Below, piece by piece: positions 7,730 through 14,725 of a stretch of 32,720 nt of DNA. The notes under the pieces were generated by a model. It made no database searches. It saw only the letters and a list, made by a program, of their open reading frames with translations, and was not told the origin of the DNA. Source of the stretch: Bacteroidetes bacterium GWF2_49_14 (GTDB lineage: Bacteria; Bacteroidota; Bacteroidia; Bacteroidales; UBA12481). Location of the stretch: contig MEOR01000043.1 in NCBI GenBank assembly GCA_001769295.1, positions 1-32,720 of the forward strand, written 5' to 3'. Within the stretch, counting starts at the first letter, position 1. Every line of letters begins with the position of its first letter. Position numbers and translations under genes: made by a program.

Positions 7730-8161
7730 TTACATCCTTTCCATATACCAATTCAATTCTTTTTCCATTTTCTGGTAGCGGAAAATGGCGCTGATGATTT
7801 TTTGAAGACGAAAAAAGGCAGTTTCGCTTTTCACAACATAATCATTGGCCTTGTGATGCATACAGTCGACTGCAACCTCGATTTTATCCTGCGACGACAA
7901 TATGATCACCGTGATATCAGAATTAAAAACCTTTATCCTATCCAGGGTTTCTATCCCGTTCATTGCGTGCTTATCAATTCCGTCGAGACGATAATCCAGA
8001 ATGATCACATCCGGGTCGTGCGATAAATTTGCGATGCATAATTCGCCAGTCTTAAAGGTTTCAATAACCGAATCAGTATGATGAATGAACTCAATTTCAA
8101 GTGATTTAAGGAAAACTGCATCGTCATCGACTAGAAATATCTTTGTTTTTTTAGTATTCAT
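7730..8161 (-). CDS. Single-domain response regulator (CheY-like receiver)
   Basis: The 143 residues form one REC domain with no output domain: acidic pocket VDDDA (D12-D14), phospho-acceptor D56 in VIILDYRLDG, conserved Ser in VIILSSQ and Lys in DYVVKSE. The C-terminus is a helical tail (YQKMEKELNWYMERM) that could mediate contacts. Its ATG overlaps the stop of the upstream hybrid kinase gene as ATGA (8158-8161), so translation is probably coupled. The kinase ends in an Hpt domain, which makes this protein the natural terminal receiver of a His-Asp-His-Asp phosphorelay; that pairing is inference from gene order. Lacking a DNA-binding domain, it must act by protein contact or as a phosphate sink. 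Confidence 0.88.
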   Translation of the reverse strand: MNTKKTKIFLVDDDAVFLKSLEIEFIHHTDSVIETFKTGELCIANLSHDPDVIILDYRLDGIDKHAMNGIETLDRIKVFNSDITVIILSSQDKIEVAVDCMHHKANDYVVKSETAFFRLQKIISAIFRYQKMEKELNWYMERM

Positions 8162-11100
8162 CTGGTTGTACCTTTAATCCGTTTAAACTCGTTTTCTAAT
8201 TCCATGCACGCTTGATTACAGACTTTCTCAAGTTTCAAAACCAAGTCAGGAATATCATCCACCTGCCTTCGGGTACTGGCAAATTCCTGTACTTTTTTCG
8301 CAATGTTTTCAAATTCAGTGTCAATCCCCATTATCGAAAAGGAGGGGATCAATTTATGAACAGCCGAGTATAATAAGTCCCAGTCTTTGTCGTGCAAGCC
8401 TTGCTTCATGGCAAGAATCAACGGCGGGGTCTGTTCCAGGTAAGCTGTTATCATTTCCATCATCAGTTGTGGATTTGCTTTAGTGCGATGGATCAAAAAT
8501 TCAAGGTCAACGCATTTATTTATTGCGTTTTCGCTGACGCAGAATTCTTCCGGCCTCCGATAATCGATTGGCGAAGAAGTTTTTACTAATCCTACTATTT
8601 TGCTGAATAAAAGCCTTTCATCGACCGGTTTGGCTAAATAATCATTCATGCCGACAGCCTTGCATTTTTTCAGATCAGCAGTGGTTACATCGGCTGTAAG
8701 GGCGATAATCGGGATGGTTATCCCCATACTATTCCTGATGTACTCTGTGGCTTCAAATCCGTTCATTTCCGGCATCTGCAGATCCATAAGAATAACATCG
8801 TATGATTTCTTCTGTAGCATGTCGACTGCCAATTTCCCATTGGAGGCAATATCTCCTTCAAATCCAAAATCATCAAGTAAAGTCTTCATCAATAATTGGT
8901 TGAGTGCAATATCCTCCACCACCAGAACTTTGATGTTTTTAATTTCAGTATCCAATGCCAACAGCTCCTGTTCGAGTTCTACCTCGCCGGATGTTTTCAT
9001 AAAATGTAAAACAAAACTGAAGGTTGAACCCACCTGGGGAGTGCTTTTAACTCCAATGGTGCCGCCTTGTGCACCAACAAGCTGCTTGACAATTGCGAGG
9101 CCCAGGCCTGTTCCACCGTACAACCTGGAAGTTCCGCTGGATGCTTGCTGGAAATTTTCGAAAATTTTGCTGATTTTATCCGGAGCTATTCCGATCCCGG
9201 TATCGGAAACTGAGAATTCAATTATAACCTCTTGATCGTTATCTCCTAACATGTTGACAATGATTGTTATAGTACCTGAAGAAGTGAATTTTACAGCATT
9301 GCTTACCAGATTCAGGATGATCTGATGCAACCGCATTGGATCCCCGAGAAGTACCTCTGGAATTCTGTCATCGTAAATTTTGATCAGCGTAAGATTTTTT
9401 TCCTGGATTTTAGGCTCAAACAGGTGCAGCATCGCCGATAGGGAAAGGCCCAGTTTGAAGGGGGTTTGCTGAAAAGTCATTTTGCCAGAGTCGACCTTGG
9501 CCAGGTCGAGTATGTCATTGATTAAAACAATCAAAGCATCCCCACTCATTTTAATCGCGGTCAGATATTCCTTTTGTCTTGCAGCCAGATCGGTTTTTAG
9601 CAGAACTTTAGTGAATCCAATAATGGCATTCATAGGTGTCCGGATCTCATGGCTCATGTTCGACAGGAACTGTTGTTTTGCCTTAACGGCGTTTTCAGCG
9701 GTTATTGTTGCTCTCTCAGCATTGACTGTGGCCTTTTCAGCATTTTCTTTTGCTTCTTCCGCGATCCCAGTTGCCAGTTCGGCAAACACTATCGCTTCAT
9801 TCAGTTCGGATGCATTCCGTTTCTGTTCAGTTATATCTCTGGCAACCACAACCACACCAAGCACTTTCCCGTTACCGTCTTTATAAACAGAGCCGTTAAA
9901 CAGTACATCTGTTAGCTTCTGATCTCTGATTGTTAATGGATAATCTGCCACAAAGCCTTTCTTAAAGACTTCTTTATAAACTTCACGGGCCTTATCCGGT
10001 TGGGTAAAATAATCAAAAAAGTCTGTGCCAATCAGGTCTTCACGGCTAACTCCGGTGATATTTGCCGAAGCATTGTTCAGATCTGTAATTTTGCCATTCA
10101 AATTAATTGTAAATAACGGATCAAGACTTGCCTCAAGAAGGCTTCTGGCATATTGGGAAGATTTTTCTGCAGCATATCTTAATGTCTCGAGTTTTTTATT
10201 AGCAACTTCCCTTTTTTCTTTTTCCTTATTTTGATAGGCAAGTTCGATGTCGGCAATTGCCAACTCTGCCGCCCTTTTTTCTTTTTCCTTATTTTGATAG
10301 GCAAGTTCGATGTCGGCAATTGCCAACTCTGCCGCCCTTTTTTCTTTTTCCTTATTTTGATAGACAAGTTCAATGTCAGCAATAACCAACTCAGCTGCCC
10401 TGTTAGCTTTCTCATCAGTTTGAAATAGCAATTCCTTGTTTGCTATGACTAATTCTGCAGCGCGTTTTTCCTTAATTTGATTTTGCCGGGTAAGTTCTTT
10501 ATTAGCAATGACCAATTCCGCGGCCCGTTTCTCTTTTTCTTTGTTTTGAAATGCGAGTTCTTTATTGGCAATGACAAATTCTGCGGCCCGTTTTCCTTTT
10601 TCCTCGTTTTGAAAGGCGAGCTCTTTATTCGCGATGAATAACTCTGCAGCCCGCTTTTCTTTCTCCTCGTTTTGAAAGGCGAGTTCTTTGTTAGCTATAA
10701 CTAACTCATCCGCCCGTTTTTCTTTCTCTCTGTTTTGAAAAACAAGTTCTTTGTTTGCAGTGATTAATTCTGCAGCTCGCTTCTCTTTTTCCTCGTTTTG
10801 AAAGGCGAGTTCTTTATTGGCGATACGGAGTTCACTGGCCCATCTTTGTTCCGAAATATCCCGGGCTACAACAACAGCACCAACCACGACCCCGGTTGCA
10901 CTTCTATACACTGATCCGTTGAATAATACATCAGTCAGTTGTCCATGCTTGTGTCGAAAGGTCAGAGGGATATCCTTAATGGATCCCTTTTCAAATACGG
11001 CCAGGTACACTTCACGCGCTTTCTCAGGTTCTGTAAAGTAATCATAGAAATTGGTCCCGATAAGGACTTCACGGTCAAAGCCGGTGATTTGGGTCTTAGC

Positions 11101-11211
11101 CTGGTTCATATCGGCAATTTTACCGCCGGGACTGATCACAATGAGTGGATCCAGACTCGCTTCTATCAGGCTGCTTGCATACAGGGATTCATGTGTTTTT
11201 GTTCTTTCCAT
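8158..11211 (-). CDS. Hybrid sensor histidine kinase: PAS, 10 x 21-residue coiled coil, PAS, HisKA, HATPase, REC, Hpt
   Basis: A 1017-residue cytoplasmic kinase without membrane segments. PAS-1 spans about 10-122. Residues 127-336 are ten 21-residue repeats of the form ELVIANKELAFQNEEKEKRAA (three heptads each), predicted to be one long coiled coil. PAS-2, about 353-463, is a near copy of PAS-1 (LLEASLDPL, DVLFNGSVY, VVVARDI in both). HisKA has H521 in SNMSHEIRTPMNAI; the ATPase has N-box LNLVSNAVKF, G1 SDTGIGI and G2 GGTGLGLAI; the receiver has D810 in ILMDLQMPEMNG and KP near 862; the Hpt has H952 in YSAVHKLIPSFSIMG. All catalytic residues are present. The gene overlaps the AraC-type regulator upstream by 23 bp and the receiver gene downstream by 4 bp. 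Its ligand is unknown. Confidence 0.92.
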   Translation of the reverse strand: MERTKTHESLYASSLIEASLDPLIVISPGGKIADMNQAKTQITGFDREVLIGTNFYDYFTEPEKAREVYLAVFEKGSIKDIPLTFRHKHGQLTDVLFNGSVYRSATGVVVGAVVVARDISEQRWASELRIANKELAFQNEEKEKRAAELITANKELVFQNREKEKRADELVIANKELAFQNEEKEKRAAELFIANKELAFQNEEKGKRAAEFVIANKELAFQNKEKEKRAAELVIANKELTRQNQIKEKRAAELVIANKELLFQTDEKANRAAELVIADIELVYQNKEKEKRAAELAIADIELAYQNKEKEKRAAELAIADIELAYQNKEKEKREVANKKLETLRYAAEKSSQYARSLLEASLDPLFTINLNGKITDLNNASANITGVSREDLIGTDFFDYFTQPDKAREVYKEVFKKGFVADYPLTIRDQKLTDVLFNGSVYKDGNGKVLGVVVVARDITEQKRNASELNEAIVFAELATGIAEEAKENAEKATVNAERATITAENAVKAKQQFLSNMSHEIRTPMNAIIGFTKVLLKTDLAARQKEYLTAIKMSGDALIVLINDILDLAKVDSGKMTFQQTPFKLGLSLSAMLHLFEPKIQEKNLTLIKIYDDRIPEVLLGDPMRLHQIILNLVSNAVKFTSSGTITIIVNMLGDNDQEVIIEFSVSDTGIGIAPDKISKIFENFQQASSGTSRLYGGTGLGLAIVKQLVGAQGGTIGVKSTPQVGSTFSFVLHFMKTSGEVELEQELLALDTEIKNIKVLVVEDIALNQLLMKTLLDDFGFEGDIASNGKLAVDMLQKKSYDVILMDLQMPEMNGFEATEYIRNSMGITIPIIALTADVTTADLKKCKAVGMNDYLAKPVDERLLFSKIVGLVKTSSPIDYRRPEEFCVSENAINKCVDLEFLIHRTKANPQLMMEMITAYLEQTPPLILAMKQGLHDKDWDLLYSAVHKLIPSFSIMGIDTEFENIAKKVQEFASTRRQVDDIPDLVLKLEKVCNQACMELENEFKRIKGTTR
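10203..10832 (-). repeat. Ten 63-bp in-frame repeats within the hybrid kinase gene
   Basis: The repeats encode residues 127-336 of the kinase. The last three units (about 10203-10390) are almost identical at base level, each with CTTTTTCCTTATTTTGATAG, so they arose recently by duplication. Older units toward PAS-1 have diverged but keep the 21-residue period. Because 21 equals three heptads, gain or loss of units would change the coiled-coil length without breaking its register. Confidence 0.85.
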
Positions 11212-11803
11212 TGTAATTGTTTACTCCTGATACCTCCTGTGCCCCGATTTCTTCGATTGGATTTCTCCTTTTATTCTTCATTTGTCTTAAGCGGCTGGGG
11301 GTAAGTCCTGTTACCTTTTTGAATTGATTGGATAATTGCGCAACACTGCTAAAGTGCATCATCCAGGCAATTTCAGTCAGATTGAGTTCATTGTACATAA
11401 TCAACTCCTTAACCCGTTCAATTTTGAGAGAAATAACGAACTTCTCAATCGTAATTCCTTGAACCTCTGAAAACAAATTCGATATGTAAGTGTAGTCATG
11501 GTCCAATTTCTCGCTTAAATATTCGGAAAAATTGATTATTGACAATTCTTCCCTATAATGAACCATTTCTATCACAGTATTTCTTATTTTTTCAATCAGC
11601 ATGGCTTTCTTGTTGTCCAACAGTTCAAATCCGGATTCCAGAAGTGCGGCTCTCAGCTGTTCACGCTGCACATTATCAATGTTTTCCATAATGTCGAAAA
11701 TACCCATGTCTACAACAATGAAATGAAATCCAAGTTTTTTAAGCTCTTCCTTCACCAGCATTTTGCAGCGGTTGCTTACCATGAATTTGATGTAGATCAT
11801 CAA
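11189..11803 (-). CDS. AraC-family transcriptional regulator with HMA-like N-terminal domain
   Basis: The C-terminal half (about 90-190) is an AraC/XylS double helix-turn-helix: FSEYLSEKLDHDYTYISNLF, LKIERVKELIMYNELNLTEI, AWMMHFSSVAQLSNQFKKVTG, followed by the family motif GLTPSRLRQ. The N-terminal 70 residues (IYIKFMVSNRCKMLVKEELK, then FELLDNKKAML) follow the beta-alpha-beta-beta-alpha-beta pattern of heavy-metal-associated domains. The first Cys of the usual MxCxxC is Ser here (MVSNRC), so only one candidate ligand remains. It starts at 11803 (or 11800) and is the first gene of the operon with the hybrid kinase and receiver. It probably controls that operon or a nearby target; ligand unknown. 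Confidence 0.82.
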   Translation of the reverse strand: MMIYIKFMVSNRCKMLVKEELKKLGFHFIVVDMGIFDIMENIDNVQREQLRAALLESGFELLDNKKAMLIEKIRNTVIEMVHYREELSIINFSEYLSEKLDHDYTYISNLFSEVQGITIEKFVISLKIERVKELIMYNELNLTEIAWMMHFSSVAQLSNQFKKVTGLTPSRLRQMKNKRRNPIEEIGAQEVSGVNNYNGKNKNT

Positions 11804-11917
11804 AAAATCATTTTAGAAATTGTGAATACTTCTGTAATATTCAGATTGCAAAGTACACCGTCTTGGCAGCTATAAGTTTACATAATTTAGGAAAAAAGTT
11901 ACATTATTCACACATTA

Positions 11918-11955
11918 TCAATGGCATTATCCTAAAGTTTGGATAATGCCATTGA
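11918..11955. terminator. Perfect 15-bp inverted repeat between integrase and AraC-type gene
   Basis: Arms TCAATGGCATTATCC (11918-11932) and GGATAATGCCATTGA (11941-11955) enclose an 8-base loop. It lies just past the integrase stop on the minus strand and upstream of the AraC-type gene. There is no strong T-run on either side, so it could be a weak terminator or a protein-binding operator for the AraC-type regulator. Confidence 0.5.
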
Positions 11956-12012
11956 ACGGCTGATGCGCTATATATAATATTGTGTGTCCCCTACTCCGCC
12001 CGATTGCCGAAA

Positions 12013-13284
12013 TCAGTTCAGATCGAATACTGTGGTCAGGGATTTCAACCGTTCGGCGTCAGCAGTTTTACCACCATTCAGGACTTTATCCAGCTTCTCC
12101 ATTTCAGCTTTCATCCTTGCCGTATTCATCCGGGCATAATGCTGGGTCATGGGAATGGTGCTGTGCCCCAAGATTGGGGATAGAACCTCAATCGGCATAT
12201 TGTTAGCCAAAGCGATCGTTGTCGCAAAGGTGTGTCGGGCAAGGTGCGAACTGATCTCCTTCGTTATTCCGCACAGGTCGCCCACCTCTTTCAGGTAAGC
12301 ATTCATCTTCTGATTCGACAATACGGGGAATACCCGATTCATTTTTCGGCAAGGATTCTTCCGGTACTTCTCAACCAGTTGAACAGCTGTTGCCAACAGC
12401 GGTATCGAAAGCTGGCGATGGGTCTTTTTTCGTTTCTTGGTGATCATCCATGATCCATCGTTTGCCCTAACCAGGTGAGCCGGGGTGAGTTCTTTCACAT
12501 CAGAGTAGGCCAATCCTGTAAAACTACAAAATAGGAATGCGTCTGCCACCTGTTGGAGGCGGTCTACCTCAAAGCTGTGATCCTTGATCGCATTGAGTTC
12601 TTCCATCGTCAGGAAGCCCCGATCTACCGGTTTTAGCTTACCCCTGTACTTGCCAAAGGGGTTCCGGTTGATCCATTCATTGTTTTCAGCATACCGGATG
12701 AAACCTTTTAAAGTTCCCATGCACTTGACCGCAGTATTCTGTTGCTGGTTCTTTTCTGTCCTAAGGTAGTGGTCAAATCCGTCAATAACCTCAAAGGTGA
12801 GGCTACTCATGGCTATATCCTTTCCCTGATGTTCCCGTTTCAAATAATCCTTCAGGTGGCTGAAACACATCCGATACTTCTGAATGGTGGCCTGCGTGAT
12901 TTCCTTACCCACCAGTTCAGCCTTCTTGGTAATAAAAGTATCGAACTCTTTTAGCAGAAACCGCTTATCCGGGTCAGCGCCGTTATACCGGGCTTTGATT
13001 GCTGCGGCAGTAACATCCCGGCAAATGTGTTCCAGCTCTTTCTGAACCTCATAGACCCGATTCTCGCATTGCTGAAGATATTCATTCAGGAGCGTTGCCT
13101 GCGTACCCCGTGCCTTGGTGCGTCCCGTCTTCTGATTCCAGTTGTCTGCAAGGGTATATCGTTGAATGCAGACCTCTGCCCGATCACCCTTGACGGTAAC
13201 CCGCATGTAGATGGGTACTTCACCCTTAGCGTTTTCTTTCTGACGCTTGAGGTAGAAAATGGTTTTGAAAGTGGTTCTTTTCAT
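12013..13284 (-). CDS. Tyrosine recombinase / integrase (IntDOT-like, Bacteroidota type)
   Basis: A 423-residue site-specific recombinase. The N-terminus (MKRTTFKTIFYLKR, GEVPIYMRVTVKGDR) is the arm-binding domain of Bacteroidota integrases. A SAM-like core-binding domain spans about 110-205, and the catalytic domain about 222-400. Catalytic residues: H347 and R350 in SSHLARHTFATT, H374 in LGHST, nucleophile Y383 in TQHYARM; a Lys in the beta-hairpin ITKKRKKTH. The first catalytic Arg is replaced by A259 in FTGLAYSDV, a change also known in the CTnDOT integrase family, where the position is Ser. The gene lies about 250 bp from tRNA-Ser(CGA), on the 3' side of the tRNA, the expected place for an integrase of an element inserted at that tRNA. 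No excisionase is visible. Confidence 0.9.
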   Translation of the reverse strand: MKRTTFKTIFYLKRQKENAKGEVPIYMRVTVKGDRAEVCIQRYTLADNWNQKTGRTKARGTQATLLNEYLQQCENRVYEVQKELEHICRDVTAAAIKARYNGADPDKRFLLKEFDTFITKKAELVGKEITQATIQKYRMCFSHLKDYLKREHQGKDIAMSSLTFEVIDGFDHYLRTEKNQQQNTAVKCMGTLKGFIRYAENNEWINRNPFGKYRGKLKPVDRGFLTMEELNAIKDHSFEVDRLQQVADAFLFCSFTGLAYSDVKELTPAHLVRANDGSWMITKKRKKTHRQLSIPLLATAVQLVEKYRKNPCRKMNRVFPVLSNQKMNAYLKEVGDLCGITKEISSHLARHTFATTIALANNMPIEVLSPILGHSTIPMTQHYARMNTARMKAEMEKLDKVLNGGKTADAERLKSLTTVFDLN

Positions 13285-13392
13285 TGCGTAACTGTTTTAA
13301 AATTAATGCCTTCATCAACTTTACAAAGTTCGCAAACGAGTTCTTCATTCTAAAACGCAAGTTGCAGCATATTAGCGCTTTAAGCGGTAATT

Positions 13393-13426
13393 CGAGACCT
13401 GTTGATAACTTCCCGTTTAGGTCTCG
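13393..13426. other. Inverted repeat with GGTCTCGA motifs, possible recombinase site
   Basis: Arms CGAGACCT (13393-13400) and AGGTCTCG (13419-13426) lie between the integrase and the tRNA. On the minus strand the first arm continues as GGTCTCGAATTACCG, close to GGTCTCGAAAACCG, the anticodon arm of the adjacent tRNA-Ser. The resemblance suggests a core- or arm-type integrase site, but this is inference. Confidence 0.3.
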
Positions 13427-13483
13427 ATTTGGCCACTCCTACCGTGCCTTTCCGTGCATATCGGTGCGCATCCAGAAAAGATA

Positions 13484-13515
13484 AAAGCCTGAATCCGTTG
13501 TAGTATTCAGGCTTT
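13484..13515 (-). terminator. Intrinsic terminator downstream of tRNA-Ser
   Basis: Arms AAAGCCTGAAT (13484-13494) and ATTCAGGCTTT (13505-13515) form an 11-bp perfect stem with a 10-base loop. On the minus strand it is followed by a T-rich tract (TTTTATCTTTTC). It lies 25 bp beyond the tRNA 3' end and should end tRNA transcription before the integrase. Confidence 0.7.
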
Positions 13516-13539
13516 AGCGCAAACGTGCTGTCAGGGTTG

Positions 13540-13626
13540 CGGAGAAAGAGGGATTCGAACCCCCGGTTCCCGTAAGAGAACAACGGTTTTCGAGACCGCC
13601 CCGATCGACCACTCCGGCATTTCTCC
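13540..13626 (-). tRNA. tRNA-Ser (anticodon CGA)
   Basis: On the minus strand from 13626: acceptor GGAGAAA pairs with TTTCTCC and is followed by discriminator G at 13540. The anticodon arm is GCGGT-CTCGAAA-ACCGT, placing CGA at positions 34-36 (reads UCG). A long variable arm (TTCTC/GGGAA region) is typical of class II tRNA-Ser, and the T arm is GGGGGTTCGAATCCC. No CCA is encoded. It is intact despite being the likely attachment site of the neighbouring integrase. Confidence 0.95.
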
Positions 13627-13707
13627 AAGTCGGCGCAAAAATAAGAAAATTTGCAGATTTCCGGTTCGGATAAACGGATATTCCCCCGAATCCTGCAACT
13701 TTGGCAC

Positions 13708-14424
13708 ATGAACGGATCCAATCGAAATATCAGCCCTCATCTTACCCAAACCCCTACCCATCTTAAATTTCTTAAAATCTCTCTTCTCTTTCTTTTTTCT
13801 TTCGCCTTTTATCTTTCGCCTTGCGCCGCCCAAACCAAGATCGGCCTTTTAAAGTACTCCGGCGGCGGCGACTGGTACGCCAACCCCACCTCCCTACCCA
13901 ATCTCATTAAATTCTGCAACGAAACGCTTCATACCGATATTTCGCCGGAACCGACCGTGGTGGAGCCTGGAAGCCGCGACCTGTTCAGCCTACCTTTTGT
14001 TCATATGACCGGTCATGGAAATGTGGTTTTCTCGGAGCAGGAAGCTGAAAACCTGAGGAAATACCTGCTTGCTGGCGGATTCCTGCATATCGACGACAAT
14101 TATGGAATAGATCCCTTTATCCGACGCGAAATGAAGAAGGTTTTTCCCGAAATTGAGTTTACAGAGCTTCCCTCTTCTTTCGCCTTTTATCTTTCGCCTT
14201 TCGCCTTTCCCACAGGTCTTCCCAAAATCCATGAGCATGATAACAAGCCTCCCCAGGGCTTTGGCCTATTCTGGGAAGGCAGACTGATCTGTTTCTATAC
14301 CTATGAAAGTGATCTAGGTGATGGATGGGAAGATCCACAGGTGCACGGGGACTCGCCGGAAACGCGGCTGAAGGCACTGAGGATGGGGGGGAATATGCTG
14401 ACGTACGTATTTACGGGAAAGTGA
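13708..14424 (+). CDS. DUF4159-domain exported protein with repeat-derived insert
   Basis: The start at 13708 (MNGSNRNISPHLTQTPTH) puts a signal peptide (LKISLLFLFSFAFYL, cleavage near CAAQ) at a normal distance; an upstream in-frame start is possible. The mature part is DUF4159, a conserved Bacteroidota domain of unknown function with a Rossmann/glutamine-amidotransferase-like look: KYSGGGDWYANPTSLPNLI, HMTGHGNVVFSEQEAENLR, GGFLHIDDNYGID, GLPKIHEHDNKPPQGFG, YTYESDLGDGWEDPQVH. Between FTELP and FPTGLPKIHEHD, where the family usually has a segment like FDHPIY-x-Y-x-F, this copy has SSFAFYLSPFA, encoded by the same 26-bp repeat that lies in its signal-peptide region. That may alter or disable the domain. 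It stands alone on the plus strand. Confidence 0.82.
   Translation: MNGSNRNISPHLTQTPTHLKFLKISLLFLFSFAFYLSPCAAQTKIGLLKYSGGGDWYANPTSLPNLIKFCNETLHTDISPEPTVVEPGSRDLFSLPFVHMTGHGNVVFSEQEAENLRKYLLAGGFLHIDDNYGIDPFIRREMKKVFPEIEFTELPSSFAFYLSPFAFPTGLPKIHEHDNKPPQGFGLFWEGRLICFYTYESDLGDGWEDPQVHGDSPETRLKALRMGGNMLTYVFTGK
13797..13822 (+). repeat. 26-bp repeat, copy 1 (in DUF4159 signal-peptide region)
   Basis: The bases TTCTTTCGCCTTTTATC followed by TTTCGCCTT are identical to 14175-14200 and lie in the same reading frame of the same gene. The unit is itself built from repeated CTTTCGCCTT blocks. The encoded peptide SFAFYLSP falls in the hydrophobic core of the signal peptide. Confidence 0.8.
14175..14200 (+). 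repeat. 26-bp repeat, copy 2 (in DUF4159 mature domain)
   Basis: Identical to 13797-13822. A further TTCGCCTTT block follows at 14200-14208. It replaces a segment that is conserved in the family. Confidence 0.8.
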
Positions 14425-14454
14425 AAACCGGTTGCCAGTTGCCGGTTGCCGGTT

Positions 14455-14482
14455 GTGGAGACGCATAATAATGCGTCTCTAC
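14455..14482. repeat. Dispersed palindrome, GTAGAGACGCAT type (copy 1)
   Basis: Arms GTGGAGACGCAT and ATGCGTCTCTAC flank AATA, with one G-T variation in the outer arm. It lies between the convergent DUF4159 gene and the ribbon-helix-helix gene, where it could act as a bidirectional terminator. It is preceded by tandem GTTGCCG units (about 14430-14455). Confidence 0.8.
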
Positions 14483-14512
14483 CTGATTCTGATACTTTGT
14501 AATTCGGAATTC

Positions 14513-14719
14513 TCAATTCGAATCTCTCAACTCCTCCCCCTCTTTCTTCTTTTCTCTTTCTTCTTTAATCTTCAGCAGTCGTCCTGCTTTTCGCAGCGCC
14601 TCACTAATAATCCATTCCAATTGTCCGTTTGTGCTGCGGAATTCATCGGCCGCCCACTTCTCGAGGGCTTCGAATTTTTCCGGGTTCAACCGCAGCACAA
14701 AGGACTTCTTGGTACTCAT
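14513..14719 (-). CDS. Small Arc-type ribbon-helix-helix DNA-binding protein
   Basis: The 68 residues open with MSTKKSFVLRLNPEKFEALE, the beta strand (KSFVLRL) and first helix of an Arc/MetJ ribbon-helix-helix fold; a second helix (STNGQLEWIISEALRKAG) follows, then a charged Lys/Glu tail. The pattern RLNPEKFEALEKWA is the Arc-like type in which the strand pair contacts DNA as a dimer. The gene starts 6 bp after the stop of the SPFH gene on the same strand, so the two are almost surely co-transcribed. It may regulate the operon or act as an accessory to the membrane protein. It is not next to a recognisable toxin. Confidence 0.8.
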   Translation of the reverse strand: MSTKKSFVLRLNPEKFEALEKWAADEFRSTNGQLEWIISEALRKAGRLLKIKEEREKKKEGEELRDSN

Positions 14720-14725
14720 GATAAG

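Noticed and set aside
8648-9235. 195-residue plus-strand open frame (MPTALHFFRSAVV)
   Set aside because: Complement of the receiver and ATPase domains of the hybrid kinase; Ser/Ile-rich shadow.
10231-10428. Repetitive Phe-rich plus-strand frame
   Set aside because: Mirror of the coiled-coil repeats of the kinase.
13990-14238. Minus-strand Lys/Arg-rich frame with GERRKIKGERR
   Set aside because: Translation of the CTTTCGCCTTTTATC repeat on the other strand of the DUF4159 gene.
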